A stretch of DNA of 64,000 bases from Rhodocytophaga aerolata (GTDB lineage: Bacteria; Bacteroidota; Bacteroidia; Cytophagales; 172606-1): assembly GCF_030503435.1 (NCBI RefSeq), contig NZ_JAUKPO010000028.1, positions 1-64,000 on the forward strand. The letters are read 5' to 3'. This document shows, piece by piece, positions 38,277-46,721 of the stretch (its first letter is position 1; every line of letters begins with the position of its first letter). A program made the position numbers and the translations under genes. The notes under the pieces were generated by a model. That model was given only the letters and a program-made list of their open reading frames with translations, was not told the DNA's origin and did no database searches.

Positions 38277-39545
38277 TCAGCGTAAGTGACCGGAAAGTAT
38301 CTCATGAAACCTAAAAACTTCCTCAAATGAATTATACAATGGGGCTGGTGCTACCCTTATGGCATTAGGTTCCCGCCAGTCGGCTATTACGCCTGCTGCG
38401 GAGATAGCCTCAAACAACTGCTTCCCTCCTTCTTTTACCAGCAATGATAGTTGACTTCCTCGTTCAGCAGGATTTTCTGGCGTAATTATTTGAATACGTT
38501 TTTCCATAACAGGATTGCTCTTCAGCATATATTCCAGATAGCCGGTGAGCTTTTTACTTTTCCGGGAAACAGCTTCCATACCAACTTCATCAAAAATAGC
38601 TAGCGCTGCTTTATGTGCAGCCATTAGTAAGATAGGAGCATTAGCCAGTTGCCATCCGTCTGCGCCATAAATTGGTATAAACCCTTTTTTCATCTGAAAA
38701 CGCTCTTCCTCCCTATGTCCCCACCATCCGGCAAAGCGGGGCAACTGTGTATTGGCTGCATGTTTCTCATGAATAAAGGCGCCTGCTACTCCTCCAGGGC
38801 TAGAATTAAGGTATTTGTAAGTGCACCAAACGGCAAAGTCAACCTGCCATGCGTGTAGGTCCAACATAATATTGCCGGCCGCGTGCGCTAAATCAAAACC
38901 AACATACGCCCCGGCTTTATGCCCGGCATCAGTGATGGCCTGCATATCGAATACCTGGCCGGTGTAGTAATTTAACCCGCCCATCATAACCAATGCTAAT
39001 TCCTGGCTATGCTGCTCAATTGTAGATATAATATCCTCAGTTCTTAGCGTACACTCTCCTTCTCTAGGCGCAAGCTCTATAATAACTTCATCCGGATTAT
39101 GCCCATGATACCGCACTTGCGACTCCAGGGCATATTGATCGGAAGGAAAAGCACCTTTTTCGGTGATGATTTTAATACGTTTCCCAGAAGGCTGATAGAA
39201 AGATACCAACATCAGATGCAAGTTAGTGGTGAGGTTATTCATCACAATCACCTCATGAGGCAAAGCTCCTACTAATCTGGCAACAGGCTCTTTAAATTGT
39301 TTGTGATAGGTAAACCAGGGATTATCGCCAGTAAAGTGGCCTTCTACAGCCAAATTTTGCCATTTTTCCAATTCTTCTTCTACTAGCTTCCGAACAGATT
39401 TTGGCTGTAAGCCCAGAGAGTTGCCACAGAAATAAATAACCTCTTTTCCGTTTTGCTGAGGAATATAAAATTGCTCCCGGTAATTTTTTAAGGGATCTTC
39501 TGCATCTAGTTTTCGGGCAAAAGCAAGCGTATTTTCGAACATCAT
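38277..39545 (-). CDS. kynU: Kynureninase
   Basis: This PLP enzyme of tryptophan catabolism cleaves kynurenine to anthranilate and alanine (or 3-hydroxykynurenine to 3-hydroxyanthranilate). The ATG at 39545 is preferred over a TTG five codons earlier. Recognisable segments are FCGNSLGLQPKSVRKLVEEE, the substrate-side EVIVMNNLTTNLHLML, the cofactor site GAYVGFDLAHAAGNI, and the PLP lysine in CTYKYLNSSPGGV (about residue 245). The late motif FAGWWGHREEERF is typical of kynureninases. About 422 aa is standard. No other kynurenine-pathway gene is nearby. It lies 101 bp after the MotB-like gene on the same strand without an obvious terminator, so it may share the transcript of the eight-gene cassette. 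Confidence 0.94.
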   Translation of the reverse strand: MMFENTLAFARKLDAEDPLKNYREQFYIPQQNGKEVIYFCGNSLGLQPKSVRKLVEEELEKWQNLAVEGHFTGDNPWFTYHKQFKEPVARLVGALPHEVIVMNNLTTNLHLMLVSFYQPSGKRIKIITEKGAFPSDQYALESQVRYHGHNPDEVIIELAPREGECTLRTEDIISTIEQHSQELALVMMGGLNYYTGQVFDMQAITDAGHKAGAYVGFDLAHAAGNIMLDLHAWQVDFAVWCTYKYLNSSPGGVAGAFIHEKHAANTQLPRFAGWWGHREEERFQMKKGFIPIYGADGWQLANAPILLMAAHKAALAIFDEVGMEAVSRKSKKLTGYLEYMLKSNPVMEKRIQIITPENPAERGSQLSLLVKEGGKQLFEAISAAGVIADWREPNAIRVAPAPLYNSFEEVFRFHEILSGHLR

Positions 39546-39646
39546 CTGGTGAGAAATCAAAGAAGTGAATTATGGTTATACCCAGCCTACGAAGGAGAAC
39601 AGATAAAGATTGGTTTTGTTTCCTGAATTTTGCCTTGCAATTAAGA

Positions 39647-40294
39647 CTACCGCTTTTCCAATACACCTATTTTTGGTATTACCTGAATTAGAAACCGTTT
39701 ATTTCTTGCTTCTTCTGCACCGCTGTATCTGCCCGCACCAAAAAAGCCGCTTCCGGCAATAATTACCTCAAAAGTATTTCGGTCAAACTCGATGCCATTA
39801 TTTTCCCAGAACTTATATAAAGCCAGCGCCCGCTGATAACTCAACCCATACGTAAAATCACGTTCACTGGTATTCTTCCATAAGTCTTTCTGCGTGGTGT
39901 ATCTGGCGGCCATCCCCTCAATAATAACAACATACCGCACCGGCTGGTCAGTTTTAATGTTTTTAATCGTATTGGTTAACTTCTCCCCTGCTTCTTTCAA
40001 TTCATTATAATAGGCGGGAGCAATATCTGCTTTGCCAGACCGGAAAGCAATATCCAGTTTAAGTTCATGACGGCGGTTTACCGAATCGAAACGAAAATAT
40101 TCGCCTTCCAGGGCACTTAAAGCGGCTTCTATTTCACGTATTTTCTGGTATTGGTTTGCTAGTACAATCAGTTCACTTTGCCTGTCCTGAAAAAGTTTAT
40201 AGCTCAATATGAACAAAGCCAGCATCACGATAAATAAGGCTGTCATCAGATCAGCATAACTTGCCCAGAATACATTGGTGCTTTTGCTTTTCAT
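39647..40294 (-). CDS. MotB/ZorB-like membrane protein with OmpA-type C-terminal domain
   Basis: This protein of about 215 aa is the likely partner of the MotA-like protein encoded upstream. I chose the ATG at 40294 rather than the GTG at 40321. The single helix follows the MotB pattern VFWASYADLMTALFIVMLAL, keeping the Asp that binds the transported ion in MotB, ExbD/TolR and ZorB. A helical linker leads to an OmpA/MotB-like periplasmic domain (LSYQRALALYKFWENNGIEF, VIIAGSGFFGAGRY, NKRFLIQVIP). The peptidoglycan-binding consensus is only partly kept: the GHTD-type segment reads IEGMAAR, while the late Arg survives. It is the last gene of the eight-gene cassette. ZorB-like describes similarity; a phage-defence role is not shown. 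Confidence 0.75.
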   Translation of the reverse strand: MKSKSTNVFWASYADLMTALFIVMLALFILSYKLFQDRQSELIVLANQYQKIREIEAALSALEGEYFRFDSVNRRHELKLDIAFRSGKADIAPAYYNELKEAGEKLTNTIKNIKTDQPVRYVVIIEGMAARYTTQKDLWKNTSERDFTYGLSYQRALALYKFWENNGIEFDRNTFEVIIAGSGFFGAGRYSGAEEARNKRFLIQVIPKIGVLEKR

Positions 40295-40376
40295 GTGTAA
40301 ATAATGATTTTTAATGACCACATAGAATCTCCCTTGTTCTTCTCATCCCGTTGGGCGGACGTCGTACATGGAAATA

Positions 40377-41846
40377 TCATGTGTTCATAAATCGGGCTAA
40401 CAGAAACCCAATAAAGGCGGCTAATGCTACACCATAGAAAACGGTGCTTACATAAACGAATATTTTAAACGCCGGAGAGTTCACAAAATCATTTTTCTTT
40501 ACTTCTGCTGGTACTACCTCCCGGATAATGGTTGGTGCTGACTCTGAGCGGGAAACAGCCGGCTGATTGGCTAATTGGGTAGCAAAGCGGTAATTTTCCC
40601 GGCTGTTGTTGAGTTGCTCTATTTCTTTTTTCAGCGAATCTATCTGTTTGGCCAGAGCCACATGTATATTATCTTCCCTCAGTTGGGCAAAATACTCCTC
40701 TATCTGTACAGCGGCTTTACGCGAATCTTCCATTAACGTCTGAATTCGCTTCTCTACAAACCGGGTAATGGCATCATCTGCTTTATCGAAATGCTTGCCC
40801 ATGCTGTCGGTGGCCTGTCCGGCTGTCTGGATATAGGCGTTCAGGTAACGTACCTGTTTCTCTATCAGATTATCGTTTTCCTGTATATAACGGCCTAATC
40901 CATGAATACCTTCCCGGAACCCTTTTAAATCATCCATAATCTGCTTAATAGCAGAAAAAGAAGCTTTGCTTTGTTCAGTGAGCACATTTGCTTCTTCTAT
41001 GGATCGGATAAATTTATCCAGAACAGGCATACTTTTCTCAATTCTGTCGAACACGTCTACATTAGCTTGCACGATTTGCTGATAGCCGCCTTTTTGCAGC
41101 ATTTCTAAAAAATCTTTTTGAAGAGATAGGTTCTCTGTGATGCCAGCTACCGTTCCTTTGAAAGAAGAAATGTTTTGTGAGAATTCCTGATTAAAAGCAT
41201 CTAAATTATCTTTTAAGCTAACCAAACTGCTAGCCATATCTGATGACAGGGAAGGCAATAATTCGGCCTGTAAAAATGTATAGTAGTTGTTCTTGTTCCT
41301 ATCCCTGCGAAGTTTGGCTTGTTTTAGGTAATAATTACCTAACGTGGTGAGTAACAACCCACAGGCGCTAGCAGCCATTCCGATGAGTACGCCACCTAGA
41401 AAAGATTGTATGGAGGAATCGTTTATACCTGTAAAAAAAGCTATGCGGATTAACCCAATAATTACTCCCAGGAAAGTCCCCAGCAAACCTACATATAGCG
41501 GAAGGGCAATGTTAGCTTCTATGTCATTCTCCAGGGCATCCGACTCGCGTTCCGAAATGTCTTTGAGTATATTAAAATCGGCAGCCGCACCCCGGTTTTT
41601 TTGCAGATATAAATTGGTAGCCGATAGTATATGAATAAACTCCCGGTGAAAATCATTATTGGGATTGATCAACTTAAGCCCTTCTGCTTCTTCTATCTGA
41701 ACAATTTCCAGACCTTCATCTGGGTAAACATCTTTCAGGTTGTTTATTTTCCGTTTATTTTGTATAAACTGATAAAACTGGATCAGCAGAATTATGGCAA
41801 TACATACAATTTCCAGCAACCGCACTAAATCCATATCTGTCTGCAT
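40377..41846 (-). CDS. MotA/TolQ/ZorA-like membrane protein with long coiled coil
   Basis: This 489-aa protein has an N-terminal helix (about residues 5-24), a central helix pair with the MotA/ExbB fold pattern (IALPLYVGLLGTFLGVIIGL and SFLGGVLIGMAASACGLLLT, about 115-175), then about 280 residues of cytoplasmic-type coiled coil, and a final helix (VYVSTVFYGVALAAFIGFLL, about 463-485). A MotA core with a long coiled tail is the layout of ZorA; the extra C-terminal helix is unusual. With the downstream MotB-like protein it should form a 5:2-type ion-driven stator. Its start is 2 bp after the upstream stop, so translation is likely coupled. Confidence 0.75.
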   Translation of the reverse strand: MQTDMDLVRLLEIVCIAIILLIQFYQFIQNKRKINNLKDVYPDEGLEIVQIEEAEGLKLINPNNDFHREFIHILSATNLYLQKNRGAAADFNILKDISERESDALENDIEANIALPLYVGLLGTFLGVIIGLIRIAFFTGINDSSIQSFLGGVLIGMAASACGLLLTTLGNYYLKQAKLRRDRNKNNYYTFLQAELLPSLSSDMASSLVSLKDNLDAFNQEFSQNISSFKGTVAGITENLSLQKDFLEMLQKGGYQQIVQANVDVFDRIEKSMPVLDKFIRSIEEANVLTEQSKASFSAIKQIMDDLKGFREGIHGLGRYIQENDNLIEKQVRYLNAYIQTAGQATDSMGKHFDKADDAITRFVEKRIQTLMEDSRKAAVQIEEYFAQLREDNIHVALAKQIDSLKKEIEQLNNSRENYRFATQLANQPAVSRSESAPTIIREVVPAEVKKNDFVNSPAFKIFVYVSTVFYGVALAAFIGFLLARFMNT

Positions 41847-41848
41847 GC

Positions 41849-43159
41849 TTACACAAATTTTATCTGCGCTTTATGGCGGATTTGCCAGGTGTTGCCATTT
41901 TTTTGCAATTTTCCCGGCCTGAGTACTTCTATTTTGGTATGTTGCGAAGAAGAAACTTCAAAATCACAGGCATCTTTTAATAACCTCTCCCGGTTTTGTA
42001 TGGCATATTCGTGTAGCTCTTTATTGTCCACTATGGTAAACTGGGCGTAGTCACTATCTGGCGGAATGGTAAGTTCATAGATACTGCGCCGGTCGCTGCT
42101 ATCTTGTAACTGCGACATTACAAAACCATTTTCTTTTGGGTAGTCGGCATATTTCTTCAGCGTTTTAGGAGAATCCACGGCAGGCTTGTTGAGCTGGAAT
42201 TCCACCACTTTTCCTGGCTCTACGGCTGTAGTTTGCACCACTGGCTTAGGTAAAGAATCTCTCTGCTCAACAGCCACGGGGGGGGCAGCTGGTAGTTTAA
42301 CCTGTTCTGTCGTGGTTACCGCACCATTTTTGCGTTCTCCTACCATCGCATACATTTCTTTTCTAAGGTCTTCTATCTTCTTTTCCAACGCCTCTGCATT
42401 CTTTTCGATACGTGGAAAAATTTCAAAATCGCGTACTTGGTATACCGTTCTATGCGAGTCTTCTTTACTGGAGCTGGAGGTACGTCTTCGTTGAAAAATT
42501 TTGTAATACAAGTAAAGGTTGGCCAAAGAAACGACACCAATTAGACCGATTAACAAAATTACCCAGGTTGGCAGTTCTGCCTGTTGGGAGGCAGGGCCCT
42601 GTGCTACCTTTGACATCGTACTGGCTGAAGTCAAAGAGGCATTTTGCATTTGTGCTTGTGTATTATCAGTGCCAGCCAGAGTTGAAGCTTTCAAAAGTGC
42701 TTCTTCTTCTATGCTTTGCAGGTCTTTTTCAAGTTGAGGCAGATAACTTTTCCCTTTTCTGTCTTCCCGGATAAACTTCCCTACATCTGCAAACTGCCGG
42801 CCCAATGCCCGGTCTTCCACATACTTATTTTTAAACCCATTTATGGTAGCACTCAGGATTTGTGTTTTGGAATTGGGGCCATACACCCCCACAATTTTAC
42901 TGAGTAAGGAGTCTGCATTGCCTTGCAATCCGTCTAATTGAGAAGCTAATTTACCTGCTTCCGGCTTTTGCTTATCATCTGCCAATACATACTGAATCGT
43001 TGAAAAATTAAACCGATCAATCGTCTGCTCGTATAGCTCTTTTTTGCTGCTCTGGGCATACAGATCTACCGATAGCAGGCAAAGCAGGCTATAGAAAAGG
43101 AAAAAAGACCAGGTAGGAAAAGCAGGTTTGATAACTAGATAATTTCCGAATTTACGCAT
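41849..43159 (-). CDS. Exported, membrane-anchored protein of the cassette, unknown function
   Basis: I chose the ATG at 43159 (436 aa). It starts the signal peptide whose end reads LCLLSVDLYAQSSKK, and it overlaps the upstream stop as ATGCGTAA. The longer frame to 43282 would run deep into the upstream gene. The mature part has a helical extracytoplasmic region (about residues 38-190), a membrane helix (LPTWVILLIGLIGVVSLANL, about 197-217), a cytoplasmic coiled coil, a proline-rich linker and a compact C-terminal domain (YELTIPPDSDYAQFTIVDNK, about 330-435). I recognise no family. It could link the envelope to the NTPases encoded before it. Confidence 0.65.
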   Translation of the reverse strand: MRKFGNYLVIKPAFPTWSFFLFYSLLCLLSVDLYAQSSKKELYEQTIDRFNFSTIQYVLADDKQKPEAGKLASQLDGLQGNADSLLSKIVGVYGPNSKTQILSATINGFKNKYVEDRALGRQFADVGKFIREDRKGKSYLPQLEKDLQSIEEEALLKASTLAGTDNTQAQMQNASLTSASTMSKVAQGPASQQAELPTWVILLIGLIGVVSLANLYLYYKIFQRRRTSSSSKEDSHRTVYQVRDFEIFPRIEKNAEALEKKIEDLRKEMYAMVGERKNGAVTTTEQVKLPAAPPVAVEQRDSLPKPVVQTTAVEPGKVVEFQLNKPAVDSPKTLKKYADYPKENGFVMSQLQDSSDRRSIYELTIPPDSDYAQFTIVDNKELHEYAIQNRERLLKDACDFEVSSSQHTKIEVLRPGKLQKNGNTWQIRHKAQIKFV

Positions 43160-46100
43160 AATAGGTGGTATTGAGTTCTTTGGAAAGATGTACCAAGCTA
43201 TGAATGAATGGATAAAAAAACAAGGTTTCTTCCAAAGGTTCTTTGTTGTTGACAAAACCCGCCAATCCTTCCTGCAGCCCATCCCTCAAATGCATTTCGA
43301 TGCTTCGTTTTACCAAATCCAAATCTGTATCTATCCCAAAGTAGTTTTTCAGGTTTAGCTCTTCATTGTCTAGTACCAGGTTTAGCAACTTTCTGGCATT
43401 GTCCAGTACACTGGTTTGCAGTTCCGGGCTTATTTCTCCGTATTTTATCCGTTGCCCTGGTGTACTTGTTTCTTGCGCACCGGTGAGCACAATATGTGTA
43501 ATATCTGGCCCTGAACCATTCTGGTTGGCTAATACGCCTCCATTAGCTGTCGCTTCTTTGGGCTCTTTGGTCAATATCAATTCGAAATTAGCTGGTATAG
43601 CTAAGCCATGGGGTCCGCATACACTTTCTAGAATATGTTTGGTAACCAGCCGGATTCCTTTGCCGCTAGCGCCGCCTAACGCATTAATATACAAACTACC
43701 TTTGCCACTGAACACAAAATACCTGGGTATAACAATAGACGGGTCTTTATGCTCTTTCACATGGTTGATCAGCTGGGCTATGTGGTAAATAACTGCACTA
43801 TAATGCAGCAGCAAAATAATCTTCAGGTGTTTATCATTGCGGATAAAGTCGCTGAATTTTAGCTGTGGCCTTGCTTCCTCATCATAATTAAATAAGAAAC
43901 TAATTATATCCGCTGAAGCCAGAGTAACATCTGCATCGGAACCATAATGAATCAGGTCATTATAAAATTCCTCTATATTAGCGTTATCGCCAGTAGAGGA
44001 TTTACGAGTGCTGGCTGCATCTTTCCGGGCTTGTTTTTTGAACGCCTGTAAGAATCCGTTGCTCTTGTCATGGAATTCATGGGCATTAAACCCAGCTCCC
44101 CAAATCGCATTAGCACCAAATTTAAAAGATGATCCGAAACGGGGCTGTTGGCCTACAAATAATAGTACGTCGGTTGTGCCGCCCCCTATATCTATGTTGA
44201 TAATATTCTCGCCCGCCACCAACTGGTTTGTTCTCCGCAAGAAATAGAAGGGAGCCACCGACTCAGTTATATGGGTAAGGGTGCCACTGTTACCAAAAAT
44301 AGCCTCAAAATTCCGTTGCCAGGTCTCCTGGAAGTCGCCTTTCTGATAATCACTCATACTCAAGGGTGAAAACCAGACAATGCGGGACTTTGCCGGATCG
44401 CCACTATTCAATATAATTTTATTCTTTATCAGCACGAGCATTTCTTTGAAGAAAGCTTCAATCCGCTGCATTCCTTTTACATCCAGCTGCGACTGCCACT
44501 TAAGGTTGGTTTTTACGGGTGCTTTTCTGTCCAGGCGTTCTTTCTCAAAACTAAAGGCAATATTAAGGTTGCCTAATAAGACTGCCGGTTCTATCTTAAA
44601 ATTTTCTGTTTCACTGATGGCTGTGCGTACCGGAAAGCGGAAATTAGAACCAAAATCTGCTCCAATGATAGAAGGCACAAACTCCCGTTCTTGTAAAATA
44701 AGTGCTTCACGTAGGTTGCTTAGTCCTCTGGTATATTTAGCTGCTACCAACGTTTTATCACTGGATTCTACATCAGCAGGTTTATTGAGCATACCTACCT
44801 GCACATCTTCCTCGCCAATATTAAACGGTCGCGGCATAGGATTCAGGTCATCAGCATAGGCAATATGCGTATTGGTGGTGCCAAAATCTATGGCAAATGT
44901 AAATGTGCGCCCGCCAATATTTACCGGACGCCATTTAGGTATAATTAAGCCTTTGATCTCTTGCCGCCTGATCCGTTGCGGATATATTTCCACATAATCG
45001 AAAGCCCGGTCGACTTCATAATAAGTAGATGAGCCTATGAGCTCTTCTTTTTTAGAACGGCGGTTATTTTTCTTCACATTGCCTTCCAGATCTACATTAG
45101 CCGAGAAAAACTTCAGGTCATATTCTTCATTAATCAAATCTTCCCGGTCGTCTACATCAATCAGCATCAATTTGTAATAGTTATTATACTGCGGCTGGTT
45201 AATTACTTTGTAGAAAGGAAAAATACCCAGGCCTACTTTGCAGTTTACTATCTCTCCATCTTCATCTTTGCGTTCCAGCGTTGGATAATCCTGCAACTTC
45301 GGATAATAAGTTTTTTCAAAATTAATTTCTCCTTTGCGGATCGGAATATTCAGCCGTACGGTAATCCGTTCCCCTGCCAGGCTGGATTCTTTAATTTCAA
45401 AATTCAGGTGCCGCTGAAGATCTTCCAGTTCGAAATAGTCGAAATAGCGGCGGTTGATTGGCAGCAGGTAAGGAAATACTTTGTCTTGCGTGAGACTGGC
45501 GTTGTGCTTTCCGGTAACAAAGTATCTTTCATTTACTCCATAAGGAAGCTTAATGATGTAATCTTCCAGAAAATCGCCAATGGTTAGGTAAGGATAGACC
45601 GTATGTGTGTCTGGTAATACCCGCTGATTTAAAGGCATAGGATCTTTCAGAGGCACTTTTGTGTTCGGGCTCCATGGTCCGGCCACATAATTCATATTTG
45701 TGCGGTCGAAGCCATTTTTTAGCACTAAGGGCTTAGTACCTGCAATGGTTTTTGCAGAATTATGGTTAATGGTAAAATCACTTTTGGCTTCAATTCCTCC
45801 ACTTTCCGGGCGTTTCTGCACAAACTCTACGCCATCAATGGTAACAATATTATTCTCATCATCCCGCAGAAAATCATACTCACCTGCTAAATCGCCCGGC
45901 TGATACGTATTATCTATATCATACAAGGCATTTTTTATCTCTCTTGACGCATATTCGTCGCGGCTTTCTATAATGTATTCAAACATTGTCCGGCACGAAC
46001 GTTTCAGCTCCGAACTAGTTCTGAATAATTTATAAAGGTATTTCTGAAAATCTTCGTGCCGCTGATGCAGAGCTACATTCCGCTCAAAATACCGGTCGCC

Positions 46101-46655
46101 TTTGGGTGTTTTCAGGTCTATTGGCTTCAGATCGGGATTGGTGAAAAATAAGGTTAGCGGCGACGAGCCTCCAATCAGTTGATAATCATATTTAATGATG
46201 TATATATCGCGCACACTGTTAAATGTACCTGTATCGCCTTCTTGCTCTAGAAACAGTTGCAATGTTTTGCCTAACAAACGCTGGTTGGCGTGTGGGCTAC
46301 CTAACATCGCCTGTATTTCATTGTCGCGGCTCCATTTGGTAATACTCAAATTAGCTTTGGCTTTTTTGTATCCCTGGTAATTAAACAGCAGCTCCAACAT
46401 ATCCAGACACTGGGAAACCATGCGGTGATAGACAGAATCCTGGGTATGGCCATCTTTGTTCACCATATCAAAGGCCGTAGCGAACAGATGCATTCTGGCA
46501 AACGGGCTAGGTACAGATGTAAGCCCACGGGTTGCTTTGCGGCCTTCTGTATCGGCTATTTCTACAATCTGATCGCTGTTGATGGCTCCACTGATCTGGT
46601 GCCAGCCTTCATCTGTGGGATTTTTTGTTTTATGTAGCGTGAATTTATTGTTCAT
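43152..46655 (-). CDS. Giant protein with Hsp70/actin-type ATPase core
   Basis: This 1,167-aa cytoplasmic protein has no signal peptide. The C-terminal half shows the actin/Hsp70 fold: phosphate-1 motif FAIDFGTTNTHIAYAD (about residue 588), phosphate-2 motif NIDIGGGTTDVLLFVG (about 820), and an adenosine-type motif YFVFSGKGSLYINALGG (about 980). The N-terminal ~580 residues have no domain that I can name; they begin with a family-like stretch LTSVPSPFARMHLFATAFDM and look beta-rich. It is distantly reminiscent of SrfB-type and chaperone-like proteins but too divergent to name. It is followed by an ATGCGTAA stop/start overlap and preceded, 66 bp upstream, by the tubulin-like gene. Confidence 0.78.
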   Translation of the reverse strand: MNNKFTLHKTKNPTDEGWHQISGAINSDQIVEIADTEGRKATRGLTSVPSPFARMHLFATAFDMVNKDGHTQDSVYHRMVSQCLDMLELLFNYQGYKKAKANLSITKWSRDNEIQAMLGSPHANQRLLGKTLQLFLEQEGDTGTFNSVRDIYIIKYDYQLIGGSSPLTLFFTNPDLKPIDLKTPKGDRYFERNVALHQRHEDFQKYLYKLFRTSSELKRSCRTMFEYIIESRDEYASREIKNALYDIDNTYQPGDLAGEYDFLRDDENNIVTIDGVEFVQKRPESGGIEAKSDFTINHNSAKTIAGTKPLVLKNGFDRTNMNYVAGPWSPNTKVPLKDPMPLNQRVLPDTHTVYPYLTIGDFLEDYIIKLPYGVNERYFVTGKHNASLTQDKVFPYLLPINRRYFDYFELEDLQRHLNFEIKESSLAGERITVRLNIPIRKGEINFEKTYYPKLQDYPTLERKDEDGEIVNCKVGLGIFPFYKVINQPQYNNYYKLMLIDVDDREDLINEEYDLKFFSANVDLEGNVKKNNRRSKKEELIGSSTYYEVDRAFDYVEIYPQRIRRQEIKGLIIPKWRPVNIGGRTFTFAIDFGTTNTHIAYADDLNPMPRPFNIGEEDVQVGMLNKPADVESSDKTLVAAKYTRGLSNLREALILQEREFVPSIIGADFGSNFRFPVRTAISETENFKIEPAVLLGNLNIAFSFEKERLDRKAPVKTNLKWQSQLDVKGMQRIEAFFKEMLVLIKNKIILNSGDPAKSRIVWFSPLSMSDYQKGDFQETWQRNFEAIFGNSGTLTHITESVAPFYFLRRTNQLVAGENIINIDIGGGTTDVLLFVGQQPRFGSSFKFGANAIWGAGFNAHEFHDKSNGFLQAFKKQARKDAASTRKSSTGDNANIEEFYNDLIHYGSDADVTLASADIISFLFNYDEEARPQLKFSDFIRNDKHLKIILLLHYSAVIYHIAQLINHVKEHKDPSIVIPRYFVFSGKGSLYINALGGASGKGIRLVTKHILESVCGPHGLAIPANFELILTKEPKEATANGGVLANQNGSGPDITHIVLTGAQETSTPGQRIKYGEISPELQTSVLDNARKLLNLVLDNEELNLKNYFGIDTDLDLVKRSIEMHLRDGLQEGLAGFVNNKEPLEETLFFYPFIHSLVHLSKELNTTYYA

Positions 46656-46721
46656 GGAATGAAAGTTTTAGTTACCCGCAATTAAATAGAATTGGTGCTA
46701 CGTTGATGGCTCCTCTATTTA

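Noticed and set aside
39647-41846. Calling the MotA/MotB-like pair a Zorya anti-phage system
   Set aside because: The layout is ZorA/ZorB-like, but no ZorC, ZorD or ZorE-type effector is present, and the neighbours are tubulin-like and actin-like proteins.
41849-43282. Longer start at 43282 for the exported anchored protein
   Set aside because: It would overlap the upstream gene by more than 120 bp and place the signal peptide inside the protein.
43152-46655. Naming the large ATPase dnaK or srfB
   Set aside because: The three phosphate/adenosine motifs fit the actin/Hsp70 superfamily, but size and flanking sequence fit neither DnaK nor, with certainty, SrfB.
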